From contig PBNG01000014.1 of assembly GCA_002723015.1 (NCBI GenBank), positions 92,926-116,129 on the forward strand: DNA of 23,204 nucleotides, read 5' to 3'. The notes under the pieces are model-generated. The model was given only the letters and a program-made list of their open reading frames with translations. It did not search any database and was not told where the DNA came from. The position numbers were made by a program, and so were the translations under genes. The DNA comes from Roseibacillus sp. GTDB lineage: Bacteria; Verrucomicrobiota; Verrucomicrobiae; Verrucomicrobiales; Akkermansiaceae. Of the stretch, positions 1-8,648 are shown in pieces; position 1 is the first letter of the stretch; the number at the start of each line of letters is the position of its first letter.

Positions 1-1580
1 ACGGCAGGATAGACCCGTTCGCCCCGGTCCTTGAAGTTCCCCCGGATGTGGACGTGTGTTTCCCGGGGGGCGGGGAGCTCATCCATGACGTGGATCTTGA
101 TGGGCTTCTTCCGGAGGGATGCGAGTTCGGCCTGCAGTTTCTGGATTTCAGCCCCCGTTGTTCCAATCTGGCCCGGGTCGGGGAGAGCCGTGGTGTAGAG
201 GCGGACCTGGCGGAGATCTCCCTCAAAGTGGAACGCGTTGGGAGTTCTCGAATTTCTGTAGCCGGCTCCGATGGCGAGTGGTCGCGCACTCACCGAAATT
301 TGCCCGGGAATATTCCCGATCACCTTGGCCGCCTTGTCCTCCACGCCATCGACGAAAAGCTTCAGAGATTTGCCCGCTTGGAATACGAGGGAGACATGAT
401 GTTCCCGGCCGTCGTTCACGGGGATGCTGCCGTAGATCTCGGCCCCGTTCCACGGCTCGTTGGTTGAGGAGATCCAGGCAAAGAGGTTCCCGGGACGGCT
501 GTGCTCCCCGGACTCCCCGCCAATCCCGAAGACGAAGCTGCGGGTCTTGTCCTTCCAGTCGTATTTGGAGGCAATATCCGCCACTTTCTCCTTCGTCCTG
601 AGTAGGGCTGTAATACTGAGATCCCCGGTGGGGGCATATTTCGCTGGGTCCTTTTCCACGTCCCCCTTCTCCCAGGTTCCCAGCAGGCTCGCGTCGGCCG
701 GGGAACTCGCCCTTGGCGCGCTTTTCCGGAGGGTGGCGATCCTGGCTTCCAGTGCGGCAGCGCGTTCGCTGTTGTCGTGGGGGGCAAAGTCCATTTTAGG
801 GCCGTGCGTGTCATAGCCACTTCCCAGGTGAGGCACGTTGTTGAAGATGGCAAAGAGCTGGTAGTATTCCTTCTGGCTGATGGGGTCGTGCTTGTGGTCG
901 TGGCACTCGGCACATTCCAGGGTCAATCCCAGCCAGGTCCGTCCCGTGGTCTTGAGCCGGTCAACGACCGTCTTGACCCGGAATTCCTCCTTGCGGGGAT
1001 TGTTTCCCTTGGCCTGCATGGCATTGCGATGAAATCCGGTTGCGATCTTTTCAGTCACTCCGCCTTCTGGAATCAGGTCCCCCGCAATCTGCTCGATGGT
1101 GAACTGGTCAAAAGGCTTGTTGGTGTTGATGGCGTTGATGACCCAGTCGCGATAGACCCACATGTTCCGGGTCCGGTCGGCAGCATAGCCTGAAGTGTCA
1201 GCGTAGCGGGCGAGGTCGAGCCAGTTCTGGCCAAGGCGTTCTCCGAAGTGGGGGGATTCCAGAAAGCGATCAACAAGCCTGGCCCAGGCCCGGGGTGATT
1301 TATCTGCCAGGAAACGAGCGACCTCCTCCGGAGCAGGAGGAATACCTCGCAGATCAAAGCTGAGCCGACGGATCAGGGTGTGGCTGGGAGCAGGGGGAGA
1401 AGGATTCAGGCCCTCCTGTTTCAGGCGTAACCTGACGTAGTGGTCGATGGGATTGATTTCCCCGGCTACTGGTTCCTGCCGGGGTGGTTGGAATGCCCAG
1501 TGAGGACCTTTCTTCTCCCCGGCGAAGAGCGGAAAGGGGAGGGGTAAGAGAAGGAATACCAGAAAGACCTTTGCTGACAT
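1..1580 (-). CDS. DUF1549-LamG-DUF1553 cytochrome-like exported protein (3' end outside window)
   Basis: The reading frame is open from the ATG at 1580 to the left edge (526 complete codons) and has no stop in the window, so the C-terminus is missing. Residues 1-20 form a signal peptide (hydrophobic, ending LFA|GEKKGPHWAF). DUF1549 (PSCyt2) spans about 45-250, with FDLRGIPP, WLDLARYADTSGY and a CAECH motif (C223, C226, H227) followed by DHKHDPIS, a potential haem c attachment site. A LamG/concanavalin-like insert lies at about 315-470 (LKLFVDGVED). DUF1553 begins near 498 with VMDELPAPRETHVHIRGNF and is cut by the edge. The family is abundant in Planctomycetes and Verrucomicrobia, and its biochemical role is unknown. 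There is no N-terminal PSCyt1 cytochrome domain. It is the last visible gene of a four-gene minus-strand set, 88 bases after DUF5069. By analogy with 5723-8638, a DUF1501 partner may lie beyond the edge. Confidence 0.9.
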   Translation of the reverse strand, partial: MSAKVFLVFLLLPLPFPLFAGEKKGPHWAFQPPRQEPVAGEINPIDHYVRLRLKQEGLNPSPPAPSHTLIRRLSFDLRGIPPAPEEVARFLADKSPRAWARLVDRFLESPHFGERLGQNWLDLARYADTSGYAADRTRNMWVYRDWVINAINTNKPFDQFTIEQIAGDLIPEGGVTEKIATGFHRNAMQAKGNNPRKEEFRVKTVVDRLKTTGRTWLGLTLECAECHDHKHDPISQKEYYQLFAIFNNVPHLGSGYDTHGPKMDFAPHDNSERAAALEARIATLRKSAPRASSPADASLLGTWEKGDVEKDPAKYAPTGDLSITALLRTKEKVADIASKYDWKDKTRSFVFGIGGESGEHSRPGNLFAWISSTNEPWNGAEIYGSIPVNDGREHHVSLVFQAGKSLKLFVDGVEDKAAKVIGNIPGQISVSARPLAIGAGYRNSRTPNAFHFEGDLRQVRLYTTALPDPGQIGTTGAEIQKLQAELASLRKKPIKIHVMDELPAPRETHVHIRGNFKDRGERVYPA

Positions 1581-1668
1581 CGGGCAGACAGGACTCTTGA
1601 CTTTCCGTCCGGGGAGGGAGCTGCGGAATCGAATGCTCCCACCATGGTTGGAGTCCTGCATCAGTGAT

Positions 1669-2112
1669 TCAGGTTCGCTCCTCCTCAATGTCATAGACGT
1701 CGAACCAGACGTAAACTGGTTGGGAGGGAGAAAGAAACTTGGGAATGTATCCCTCAAGGAATTCCTGGAGTTCGATCGGGAGTTCACAGATGCGCTTCGC
1801 GCGCATGTCATTGTTCCACTGGATGATATCGCGGCGCTCGCGGGGCCGGGCATTGGTTTCGATCCATTGTGCCACAGAATCATCATCAGCACCGGTGGAG
1901 ACGAATTCCCGGAAGGAGTCTGCGGTGATTTCCGTGAAGCCAAAGAAGAAGTTGTCGAGGGGGCAGTCGAACTTGTATTCCCCAAGCGTTCCGGCAAGGG
2001 AGGCCCTGCACTTATCAAGGGTGCGGGCGGCAACGACGTAGCCCCCGAGAGTTTCGCGGGGACTGCGTGGGAAATTTCCGGGATTGGTGAAATCTGAGCA
2101 GGGCATATTCAT
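1669..2112 (-). CDS. DUF5069 domain protein
   Basis: A 147-residue protein matching the DUF5069 pattern over its whole length: RSPRETLGGYVVAARTLDKC (16-35), then LGEYKFDCPLD, and an acidic C-terminus. The function of the family is unknown. No signal peptide or membrane segment is visible, so it is probably cytoplasmic, unlike its exported neighbours. The ATG at 2112 is chosen because GGAAGAG lies just upstream and the family similarity starts shortly after it. An in-frame TTG at 2142 would add ten residues, and another ATG lies at 2106. It sits 63 bases after the isomerase-like gene and 88 bases before the DUF1549 gene, probably in the same operon. Confidence 0.88.
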   Translation of the reverse strand: MNMPCSDFTNPGNFPRSPRETLGGYVVAARTLDKCRASLAGTLGEYKFDCPLDNFFFGFTEITADSFREFVSTGADDDSVAQWIETNARPRERRDIIQWNNDMRAKRICELPIELQEFLEGYIPKFLSPSQPVYVWFDVYDIEEERT

Positions 2113-2175
2113 CGAGTCTCTTCCGGTCCGCGGCTGGGTCAAGGTTCGCTTTTTTCAGGGGAGTGGTTTCGGCTC

Positions 2176-3027
2176 TCAGGGCGATTCGGCATCCAGCCTC
2201 TTCAGGAGAGTTTTCCAGCCCTTCATGGACCGTCCCAGGTTGTCGCGGGCACTGCCACGGATGCCGTAATGCTGTAGGCCTACAGGACCATCCCAATTCA
2301 GAGATTTCAGTTTCCTCAGGACGGTAAGAACGTCGTAGGTGCCGGTGTCGAGCGGCTGAATCAGGGTGTTCCATCCTGTTCCGTCCTTGTCTGCTCCATT
2401 GATGGTGACCACGAAGAGATGGGGAGCTGCTTCCTCAAGGCGCTTGTCGAGTTCCTTCCCGTCGACCTTGAGGAAGTGGCAGAGATTGAAGGTGACGCCC
2501 AGATTGGAGCGATCGGCAGCCTTGACCAGTCGGACACAGTCCTGCACCCGGTCGGCATAGGCCCCGGCATGAGGGTAGAGTGCAAGACGGACCCCCGATT
2601 TGTCGGCGTGGTCGGCGAGCTCCTGGAGTTTTGCTGCCACGAGAGCATCAGTGGTTGTGGGGTCTGCGGGCCGCCGCCCGCCAACGTAGAGCCAGATGAT
2701 GGCGTCCCGGCCTTTCGCCTCGGTGATTGCCTTGTTGAGGTTGGAGTTGTGAGTAACCCCGTTACTGCGGACCTCAATACCATTGTAGAGTGGAGCAAAT
2801 GTGATCCCGTGTTTGTCCACCGCAGTGAACATTTCGGGGAGGCGGGTTGCCCCGGTGTAGCCGATGCCGGAAAAGCCAAGCTCCTTTACAAGGGCAGCCT
2901 GCTGTTCATAGGACTTGGTCTGCCCGTCCCGGGTACCGGTATCCATCGCGAAGAACTTCCACTCGGCGAGACAGAGAGGAGAAAGACCGTTCAGGGTGAC
3001 GAGGCAGCAGAGGAGGCGAAATATCAT
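2176..3027 (-). CDS. Exported sugar isomerase/epimerase-like TIM-barrel protein (AP-endonuclease-2 fold)
   Basis: A 283-residue protein with a signal peptide (residues 1-21, ending CLA|EWKFF), followed by a xylose-isomerase-like TIM barrel. Visible barrel features are ELGFSGIGYTG after strand 1, GRDAIIWLYVGG mid-barrel, GVRLALYPHAGAYA (the usual metal/sugar-site strand), GVTFNLCHFLKVDG, LFVVTINGAD and WDGPVGLQHYGIRG. His and Asp/Glu residues at these strand ends resemble the divalent-metal site of the superfamily. Family members include epimerases, isomerases and, in Bacteroidetes, periplasmic lyases acting on 3-keto-glycosides. The substrate cannot be read from sequence. The export signal argues against a cytosolic sugar-phosphate role. 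It lies 78 bases after the esterase gene and 63 bases before DUF5069. Confidence 0.85.
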   Translation of the reverse strand: MIFRLLCCLVTLNGLSPLCLAEWKFFAMDTGTRDGQTKSYEQQAALVKELGFSGIGYTGATRLPEMFTAVDKHGITFAPLYNGIEVRSNGVTHNSNLNKAITEAKGRDAIIWLYVGGRRPADPTTTDALVAAKLQELADHADKSGVRLALYPHAGAYADRVQDCVRLVKAADRSNLGVTFNLCHFLKVDGKELDKRLEEAAPHLFVVTINGADKDGTGWNTLIQPLDTGTYDVLTVLRKLKSLNWDGPVGLQHYGIRGSARDNLGRSMKGWKTLLKRLDAESP

Positions 3028-3105
3028 GATTTCTGAGTCAAGGAACTCATGAAGAGCAGTTCAAGCCCGGAGTCGCCAGACTACCTGAATGCGTGATGGG
3101 TGCTC

Positions 3106-4239
3106 TTACGGCAGGGGGGTGTTGGGCTTGACTGCGTTCTCTGGATACTTGCCGTTGAAGACCATCATCTGTTCCCGGGTTTCAGGGACTACGAAGGATT
3201 CGTCGATCTGGCCGTTACTGGCGGTGACAGCCTTCAAGTCGAGTTGGAGGTATCGCGCAAGGAAGGGGTAAGCCGCCATGCGCTTTGAGAGTCCGTAGTC
3301 GTGTTTCTCGTCGGGAAAGTGGGCATTGGCAACCTTGTCCCGGGCGCCATAGAGTTCATAGATATGTTGCACGAAGGGGAATTCGACTCTGGGAGTGTTG
3401 AGAGTCCAATCACTGCCGTTGGAAATCAGGAGTTGCGGACGCGGGGCGGCGAGGGCGGCGATTTCAACATTGTTGGTCTTGTGGGTCCGGCTCCAGTGAA
3501 TGGGCATGCCGCTTTCGCAATTGCAGCCCCCGAAGAAGTGGGCGGAGACCTGGCAGACCGGAATGGTGACCGCTACCCGTTCGTCCACGGCAGAGAGAAT
3601 AAAGGTCTGGGTTCCTCCTCCGGAGCATCCGGTCATTCCTATGCGGGAAGGATCGACGCCAGGGAGGGTGAGGAGGAAGTCAAGCGCGCGCATGCTGTTC
3701 CATGTCTGCATGCGCAGAATCTCGGGAGTACGGCCATGGTTCCAGCCAACTTCTTTCGAGTCCCCATAGCCCATCATGTCATACTGGAAGACCGCGGCAC
3801 CCATCCTGGCTAGGGTCGCACAGCGGATTTGCCGTGATTCCCGGAAGCGCCCTCCGTGACCATGGGGACAGAGAATGCCGGCCAGTTTCCCTTTGGATCC
3901 CACGGGTCGATAAAGGGTGCCGGTAACGTAGAACCCCGGAGAGCTTTCGATAGCCACATTCTCTGCCTGGTAGCCGCCGTGGATACGTTTTTTAAGGAAC
4001 CGCGGATTGAGAGGGGTGCGCTCGGGGAGCTCGGTGAGCCTCGCCCCGGCGAGGATCCCGGCCTTCACGATGGCTTTACGCTTTTCCCAGCTGGCGAGGT
4101 CCGGAGTGGAGGCCTTGATTCCTCCCAGTTCCTTTCTGGCTTCGTCCTGGTTCTGGGCGTGGCCCTTGCGAAGCCCCTGGGGAAGGCTGGTGATGGGTAA
4201 GAGGATTCCGGCTGCGAGCAGGCAGATGAAGAGCTTCAT
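3106..4239 (-). CDS. Exported alpha/beta-hydrolase esterase (acetyl-xylan-esterase/dienelactone-hydrolase-like)
   Basis: A 377-residue alpha/beta hydrolase. The ATG at 4239 starts a clear signal peptide ([18 protein letters not shown]). The frame is open further upstream to 4368, but that extension would bury the signal. Catalytic elements are visible in order: a PHGHGG oxyanion-hole loop (125-130), nucleophile elbow GCSGGG with Ser206, a probable acid Asp277 in SNGSDWT, and His313 in EKHDYG. The C-terminus is standard length. Relatives act on acetylated or other esterified polysaccharides and are usually annotated as acetyl xylan esterase-like, but the exact ester is not evident. It is the first gene of the minus-strand set and is divergent from the Gfo/Idh/MocA gene, with 148 bases between the two starts that must hold both promoters. 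No convincing -35/-10 pair was seen there. Confidence 0.87.
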   Translation of the reverse strand: MKLFICLLAAGILLPITSLPQGLRKGHAQNQDEARKELGGIKASTPDLASWEKRKAIVKAGILAGARLTELPERTPLNPRFLKKRIHGGYQAENVAIESSPGFYVTGTLYRPVGSKGKLAGILCPHGHGGRFRESRQIRCATLARMGAAVFQYDMMGYGDSKEVGWNHGRTPEILRMQTWNSMRALDFLLTLPGVDPSRIGMTGCSGGGTQTFILSAVDERVAVTIPVCQVSAHFFGGCNCESGMPIHWSRTHKTNNVEIAALAAPRPQLLISNGSDWTLNTPRVEFPFVQHIYELYGARDKVANAHFPDEKHDYGLSKRMAAYPFLARYLQLDLKAVTASNGQIDESFVVPETREQMMVFNGKYPENAVKPNTPLP

Positions 4240-4387
4240 CGGGACAGGATCTGATTCATTTACCGGCAACTCAAGAGCAGAGATCAAGGCCCAGGGGATT
4301 GCGGTTGAGGAGACCCGGTCTGTAAGCCATCGGGAAGATCCTGTTAAAATCCCGGGCGAACCGTTCAATCCTGTGATTTAATCCGTC

Positions 4388-5662
4388 ATGAAGCGACGTT
4401 CTTTCCTTAAGTCTGCAGGAGCTTTAGCCGCTCCTTCCATCATTCCCGCAGCAGTCCTCGGTCGCGAAGGGAGGACCGCTCCGAGCGAGCGGGTGACTGT
4501 CGGCCTGGTCGGTGCAGGAGGTAAGGGTTACGACCTCATGCGTGACTTTTACTCCCAGTGTAAAGACGAAGTTCAGTTTGTCGCGATCGCGGACCCGGAT
4601 GCCCGGCATGCCGAGCGGGGGAAGCGGTTGGCCGAGAAGAACTGGGGGGAGGGGTGCAGGACCTACCGGGACTTCCGGGACCTATGCGCTCGTGACGATC
4701 TCGATGCGGTGGTGGTGGCCACCCCTGACCACTGGCATGCCCTAGCGGCTCTTGAGGCGGTTCGAAGCGGAAAGGACGTTTACGGGGAGAAGCCGCTTAC
4801 ACACCTCTTTCGCGAGGGAAAAGTGCTTCACGAGGAGGTGGATAAGCACAAGCGGATTTTCCAGGTTGGTTCCGAACAGCGATCTGCTTCGAATTTCAGG
4901 ATCGGCTCGGAAGTCGTCTTGAATGGGTTGCTCGGTAAGGTTCATGAAGTCCAGGTTGGACTGCCTGGAGGTGAGACCACAGAGGAGGAAGGAACGGTGT
5001 CAGAACCCATTCCCCCGCACCTTGACTACGACCTCTGGTGCGGGCCTAGTGCGAAGTTGCCCTATCGAGAGAAGCGTGTTCACTTCCATTGGCGGTGGTC
5101 GCTCGCCTATGGAGGCGGGAGTCTGATGGATTGGATCGGGCACAACAATGACATCGCCCACTGGGGCCTTGGAGTAGAACACAGCGGCCCTGTCAGAGTA
5201 GAAGCAAAGAATTTCCGTTATCCGGACAAGGGGATGTATGACAACCCGGTCGATTATGAGGTGCACTCTGAGTATGAAGGAGGCTATTCCGTGGTGGTCT
5301 CCAATAAATATCCTAACGGGGTGCGGTGGATTGGAGAAAATGGCTGGGTTCGTGTGAGCCGAGGACAGATTGATGCCTCGAATAAAGAGTGGATCCACGA
5401 GGAGGCGGACCGTGGAAGAATAAAGGCTTATAACTCGCCGGACCACCGGAAGAATTTTGTATCCGGAGTGAAGACCCGCAAGCAGTGTATCTGCCCTGCT
5501 GAGGTTGGTCATCGCTCGGTGACTCCGGGGCATCTGTCCTTTGTTTCTGATGCCCTCAAGCGTCCCTTGAAGTGGGACCCCTTGAACGAAAAAGTTCTCG
5601 GTGACCCGGAAGCCGATAAGCTTCTGAACGCTCTGGAATATCGTCGTGGCTGGTCTCTGTGA
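4388..5662 (+). CDS. Tat-exported Gfo/Idh/MocA family oxidoreductase
   Basis: A 424-residue NAD(P)-dependent sugar-type oxidoreductase. It starts with a twin-arginine signal (MKRRSFLKSAGALAAPSIIP), so it should be exported folded with its cofactor bound. The Rossmann fold begins at about residue 36 with VTVGLVGAGGKG. The motif ATPDHWH (111-117) and the family hallmark EKP (134-136) contribute to the nucleotide and substrate site. The C-terminal GFO_IDH_MocA_C-like half contains MDWIGHNNDIAHWGLG. Tat-exported members are common in PVC bacteria and probably oxidise or isomerise sugars or sugar moieties outside the cytoplasm. The substrate is not identifiable here. It heads the plus-strand array, 60 bases before the DUF1549 cytochrome gene. 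No Shine-Dalgarno sequence is visible before the ATG. Confidence 0.92.
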   Translation: MKRRSFLKSAGALAAPSIIPAAVLGREGRTAPSERVTVGLVGAGGKGYDLMRDFYSQCKDEVQFVAIADPDARHAERGKRLAEKNWGEGCRTYRDFRDLCARDDLDAVVVATPDHWHALAALEAVRSGKDVYGEKPLTHLFREGKVLHEEVDKHKRIFQVGSEQRSASNFRIGSEVVLNGLLGKVHEVQVGLPGGETTEEEGTVSEPIPPHLDYDLWCGPSAKLPYREKRVHFHWRWSLAYGGGSLMDWIGHNNDIAHWGLGVEHSGPVRVEAKNFRYPDKGMYDNPVDYEVHSEYEGGYSVVVSNKYPNGVRWIGENGWVRVSRGQIDASNKEWIHEEADRGRIKAYNSPDHRKNFVSGVKTRKQCICPAEVGHRSVTPGHLSFVSDALKRPLKWDPLNEKVLGDPEADKLLNALEYRRGWSL

Positions 5663-5722
5663 TCCACACGGATGACCTTTTCGTCATTGCCATCGCTCTG
5701 CCCGAGGGGATGATTTGCGGGA

Positions 5723-8638
5723 ATGGCTTACCGGTTCGTAGAGCGGTCGATGATTGTTGCCCTGCTGAGTGTGCTGGGCGCGCTCCCGCTCTTTTCGGAA
5801 GAGGCTGCGGTGCCGCATTGGGCTTTTGTTGAGCCGCGTTCTCCAGCCCTTCCGGAAGTGATGCTGGCGGGCTGGTCTCGTAACGAGATTGATCACTACA
5901 TTCTGGCGAATCTTGAGCGGGAAGGGCTGGCGCCCTCGCCAGAGGCCGGCCGGGAGACGCTCATCCGTCGGCTCACGCTTGACCTCACTGGACTTCCGCC
6001 AACTTTGGAGCAAGTCGATGCCTTTCTCGGGGACAAGTCACCGGATGCATATGAGAAGGTCGTGGATCGTCTCCTCGCTTCGCCGCGCTATGGAGAGCGG
6101 ATGGCGGTCATGTGGCTGGATCTGGCCCGCTATGGAGATACCAGTGTCTATCATCAGGACGGAGCCCGCGAGATGTGGGCTTGGCGGGATGGAATCATTG
6201 CGGCCTATAATGCCAATAAGCCCTTCGACCGGTTCACCATCGATCAACTGGCCGGGGACCTTCTACCGGATGCCACTCTCGAACAGCGAATAGCATCGGG
6301 ATTCAACCGCAATAATGGGACAACTGATGAGGGGGGGCTGATTGAGGAGGAAATGCGGGTTGAGTATGCCGTAGATCGAGTCAAGACCACCGCTACGACT
6401 TGGTTAGGTCTCACCCTTGAGTGCGCGCAGTGTCACGACCACTTCTACGATCCGATCTCACAGGTAGACTATTACAAGTTCTTCGCCTTCTTTAATGTGA
6501 GTGCGGACAAAGGGAAGCAAACGAGTGCTCGAAACGCTCCGCCCCTGATCGAGATTCCGGACGAGGAGAATGAGCGCCAGCTGCCCGCGGTGGTGGCACA
6601 ACGTGCTGAGAATCAGGCGAGGATCGATGGGTATCCAGATGAAATCGCTCCTGAATTGCGGACGTGGGTGAAGGAATTGGGCGCGCGAATTGCTGATCCC
6701 AAGCAAAATTTTGATCCGCGGGATGCGTTGCTGCACCTGACTCTGGATGAGGCAGAGGGAGAACGGGTGGGCAACCGGGCGCGTATTCTGCCCGGCACGG
6801 GTGCCAATGATGGCCGGGTTGTTGGAACTCCTCGCTGGGTTCCGGCCCGGACCGGGGGAGGGTTCGAGTTCAAGGAAGGGGAGGAGGCGTTTCTCGAAGT
6901 GGCGCATGCCGGAGACTTCGAGCGGGATCAGCCGTTCACCCTGAGTTTCTGGCTGAAGCCGGTGAAAACCGGGGAGGGAAAGGATTCGCAGGGTAGCTTG
7001 CTGGCGCGGATAGAGAAAGGGGACTCGCAACGGGGAGTCGAGGTCTACTATGAAACAAATCAGCGCCTTTATGTACGGTTGGCTCACGAGGCGGAGAGTG
7101 ACGCCATCCGGATACGGTCGGACCGGGAGATCCAGTGGGACAAGTGGCAGCATATTTGCGTCACCTACGACGGCTCCTCGACCGCCGGAGGTATCCGGCT
7201 TTTCGTGGACGGAGTAGCCTGGGCGATCAAGGGTGAGCAAGATAACCTCAAAGGATCGATTCGCACCGGGGAGCCGCTGCGGATCGGAACTCGGCCGATG
7301 GGATACCGGCCGCTTGGGACGGTAGACGAGATTCGGATCTTTTCCCGGGCTCTGAGTGAGGACGAGGCCCGTGCTCTTGTTCTCCGTGATACAGTAGTTC
7401 CGCTTCTTGCCCGGGTGAGTGGGCCAACTTGGCGAGCTGACCAGCTCGAGCCCGTGCTTGCCTACTATCTCGAGAAGGTGAGCAAGGTGTATCCCCAGCT
7501 TCTGAAAAGGGAAAGGGACTTGAAGAATCAGGAGGAAGAGCTGCGTCGTCCGAAAACAACAGTAATGGTGATGGAGGATAGAGCTCGTGCTACGTATGTC
7601 CTGCGTCGAGGATCCTATGACAATCGCACTGACATCAAGGTGGAGCCGGGACTTCCGGAGAGTCTTCCAGCCCTTCCCGAGGATGCGCCCCGCAACCGTC
7701 TTGGTCTTGCTCAATGGCTTTTCCAAAAGGAAAATCCCCTTACAGCGCGGGTGGCGGTCAATCGCTACTGGCAAATGCTCTTTGGTGTGGGACTGGTTGC
7801 AACCCCGGAGGATTTCGGCACGCAGGGCGAGTTGCCGAGCCATCCCGCACTCCTGGACTGGCTCGCGGTCGACTTTCGCAATCACGGCTGGAACGTGAAG
7901 CGAATGCTTCGGAGCATTGTCACTTCCGCCACCTATCGCCAATCGGCGGCCGCCTCTGTTGAGCTCTACCAGCGTGATCCTGCGAATCGGCTCCTAGCGC
8001 GCGGATCGCGCTACCGGCTCCAAGCGGAGTTCCTCCGTGACAACGCCCTCTCCCTAAGTGGTCTCCTCGTCGAAAGAATGGGTGGGCCAGGAGTAAAACC
8101 CTACCAACCAGAGGGTCTCTGGAAAGATATCCTGCAGGGGGGCGACCGCCCCTTCATACAGGACAAAGGCAAGAGTCTCTATCGTCGCAGCGTTTATACG
8201 TTTTGGCGGCGCACTTGTGCCCCACCAAACATGCTGCTTTTTGACGCGCCAACCCGGGAGAAGTGTATTGCGCAACGGTCGCGAACCAATACCCCATTGC
8301 AGGCTCTCGTTACATTGAATGATGTGCAGTATGTGGAGGCTGCACGTCATCTCGCGGAGCGGATGATTGCCCACGCCGGATCCCGAGTACAGGACAGCAT
8401 TTCCTGGGGATTTCGGCTGGCGACCTCGCGCGCCATCAAGGAGAGAGAGTTGGTGGTCCTTCTCGGTGTTTATCAGGACTGCGAAGCAAACTACCGAGAG
8501 GATGTCGAGGCTGCAGGAAAGTTGCTCTCGACCGGAGCGTCCCCGCGCGATGAAGCGCTCGACGTGGCGGAACACGCTGCTTTAACCATCGTGGCGAGTA
8601 TCATTCTCAATCTCGACGAAACCCTCAGCCGGGAGTGA
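5723..8638 (+). CDS. DUF1549-LamG-DUF1553 cytochrome-like exported protein (PSD1 family)
   Basis: A complete 971-residue protein. The N-terminus (1-25) is a signal peptide; its hydrophobic core starts at an internal ATG (5750), but the ATG at 5723 has GAGGGGA at 5704-5710. DUF1549 covers about 50-260 with [21 protein letters not shown] and a single haem-type CAQCH (C234, C237, H238) followed by DHFYDPIS. A LamG/concanavalin-like domain is inserted at about 332-555 ([21 protein letters not shown]), suggesting carbohydrate or glycoconjugate binding. DUF1553 runs from about 620 to 950, with [39 protein letters not shown] and [14 protein letters not shown]. The N-terminal PSCyt1 cytochrome domain seen in many relatives is absent. 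Its stop is ten bases before the DUF1501 ATG, so the two are surely co-transcribed. The reaction is unknown. Confidence 0.93.
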   Translation: MAYRFVERSMIVALLSVLGALPLFSEEAAVPHWAFVEPRSPALPEVMLAGWSRNEIDHYILANLEREGLAPSPEAGRETLIRRLTLDLTGLPPTLEQVDAFLGDKSPDAYEKVVDRLLASPRYGERMAVMWLDLARYGDTSVYHQDGAREMWAWRDGIIAAYNANKPFDRFTIDQLAGDLLPDATLEQRIASGFNRNNGTTDEGGLIEEEMRVEYAVDRVKTTATTWLGLTLECAQCHDHFYDPISQVDYYKFFAFFNVSADKGKQTSARNAPPLIEIPDEENERQLPAVVAQRAENQARIDGYPDEIAPELRTWVKELGARIADPKQNFDPRDALLHLTLDEAEGERVGNRARILPGTGANDGRVVGTPRWVPARTGGGFEFKEGEEAFLEVAHAGDFERDQPFTLSFWLKPVKTGEGKDSQGSLLARIEKGDSQRGVEVYYETNQRLYVRLAHEAESDAIRIRSDREIQWDKWQHICVTYDGSSTAGGIRLFVDGVAWAIKGEQDNLKGSIRTGEPLRIGTRPMGYRPLGTVDEIRIFSRALSEDEARALVLRDTVVPLLARVSGPTWRADQLEPVLAYYLEKVSKVYPQLLKRERDLKNQEEELRRPKTTVMVMEDRARATYVLRRGSYDNRTDIKVEPGLPESLPALPEDAPRNRLGLAQWLFQKENPLTARVAVNRYWQMLFGVGLVATPEDFGTQGELPSHPALLDWLAVDFRNHGWNVKRMLRSIVTSATYRQSAAASVELYQRDPANRLLARGSRYRLQAEFLRDNALSLSGLLVERMGGPGVKPYQPEGLWKDILQGGDRPFIQDKGKSLYRRSVYTFWRRTCAPPNMLLFDAPTREKCIAQRSRTNTPLQALVTLNDVQYVEAARHLAERMIAHAGSRVQDSISWGFRLATSRAIKERELVVLLGVYQDCEANYREDVEAAGKLLSTGASPRDEALDVAEHAALTIVASIILNLDETLSRE

Positions 8639-8648
8639 ATCCAGTGTG

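Noticed and set aside
1597..2097. Plus-strand open frame of 166 codons opposite DUF5069
   Set aside because: The minus-strand product matches DUF5069 over its whole length, and the plus-strand translation matches nothing recognisable.
2419..3036. Plus-strand open frame of 205 codons opposite the isomerase-like gene
   Set aside because: The opposite strand has a signal peptide and a TIM-barrel pattern; this frame has none.
4240..4387. Possible paired divergent promoters between the esterase and Gfo/Idh/MocA genes
   Set aside because: Promoters must be there, but no -35/-10 pair with acceptable spacing could be picked by eye on either strand, so none is annotated.
6458..7942. Long open frame on the minus strand (494 codons) opposite the DUF1549-LamG-DUF1553 gene
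   Set aside because: It lies wholly antisense to a clearly coding gene with conserved motifs. Its translation has no recognisable domain and is low-complexity and basic, as expected of a shadow frame.
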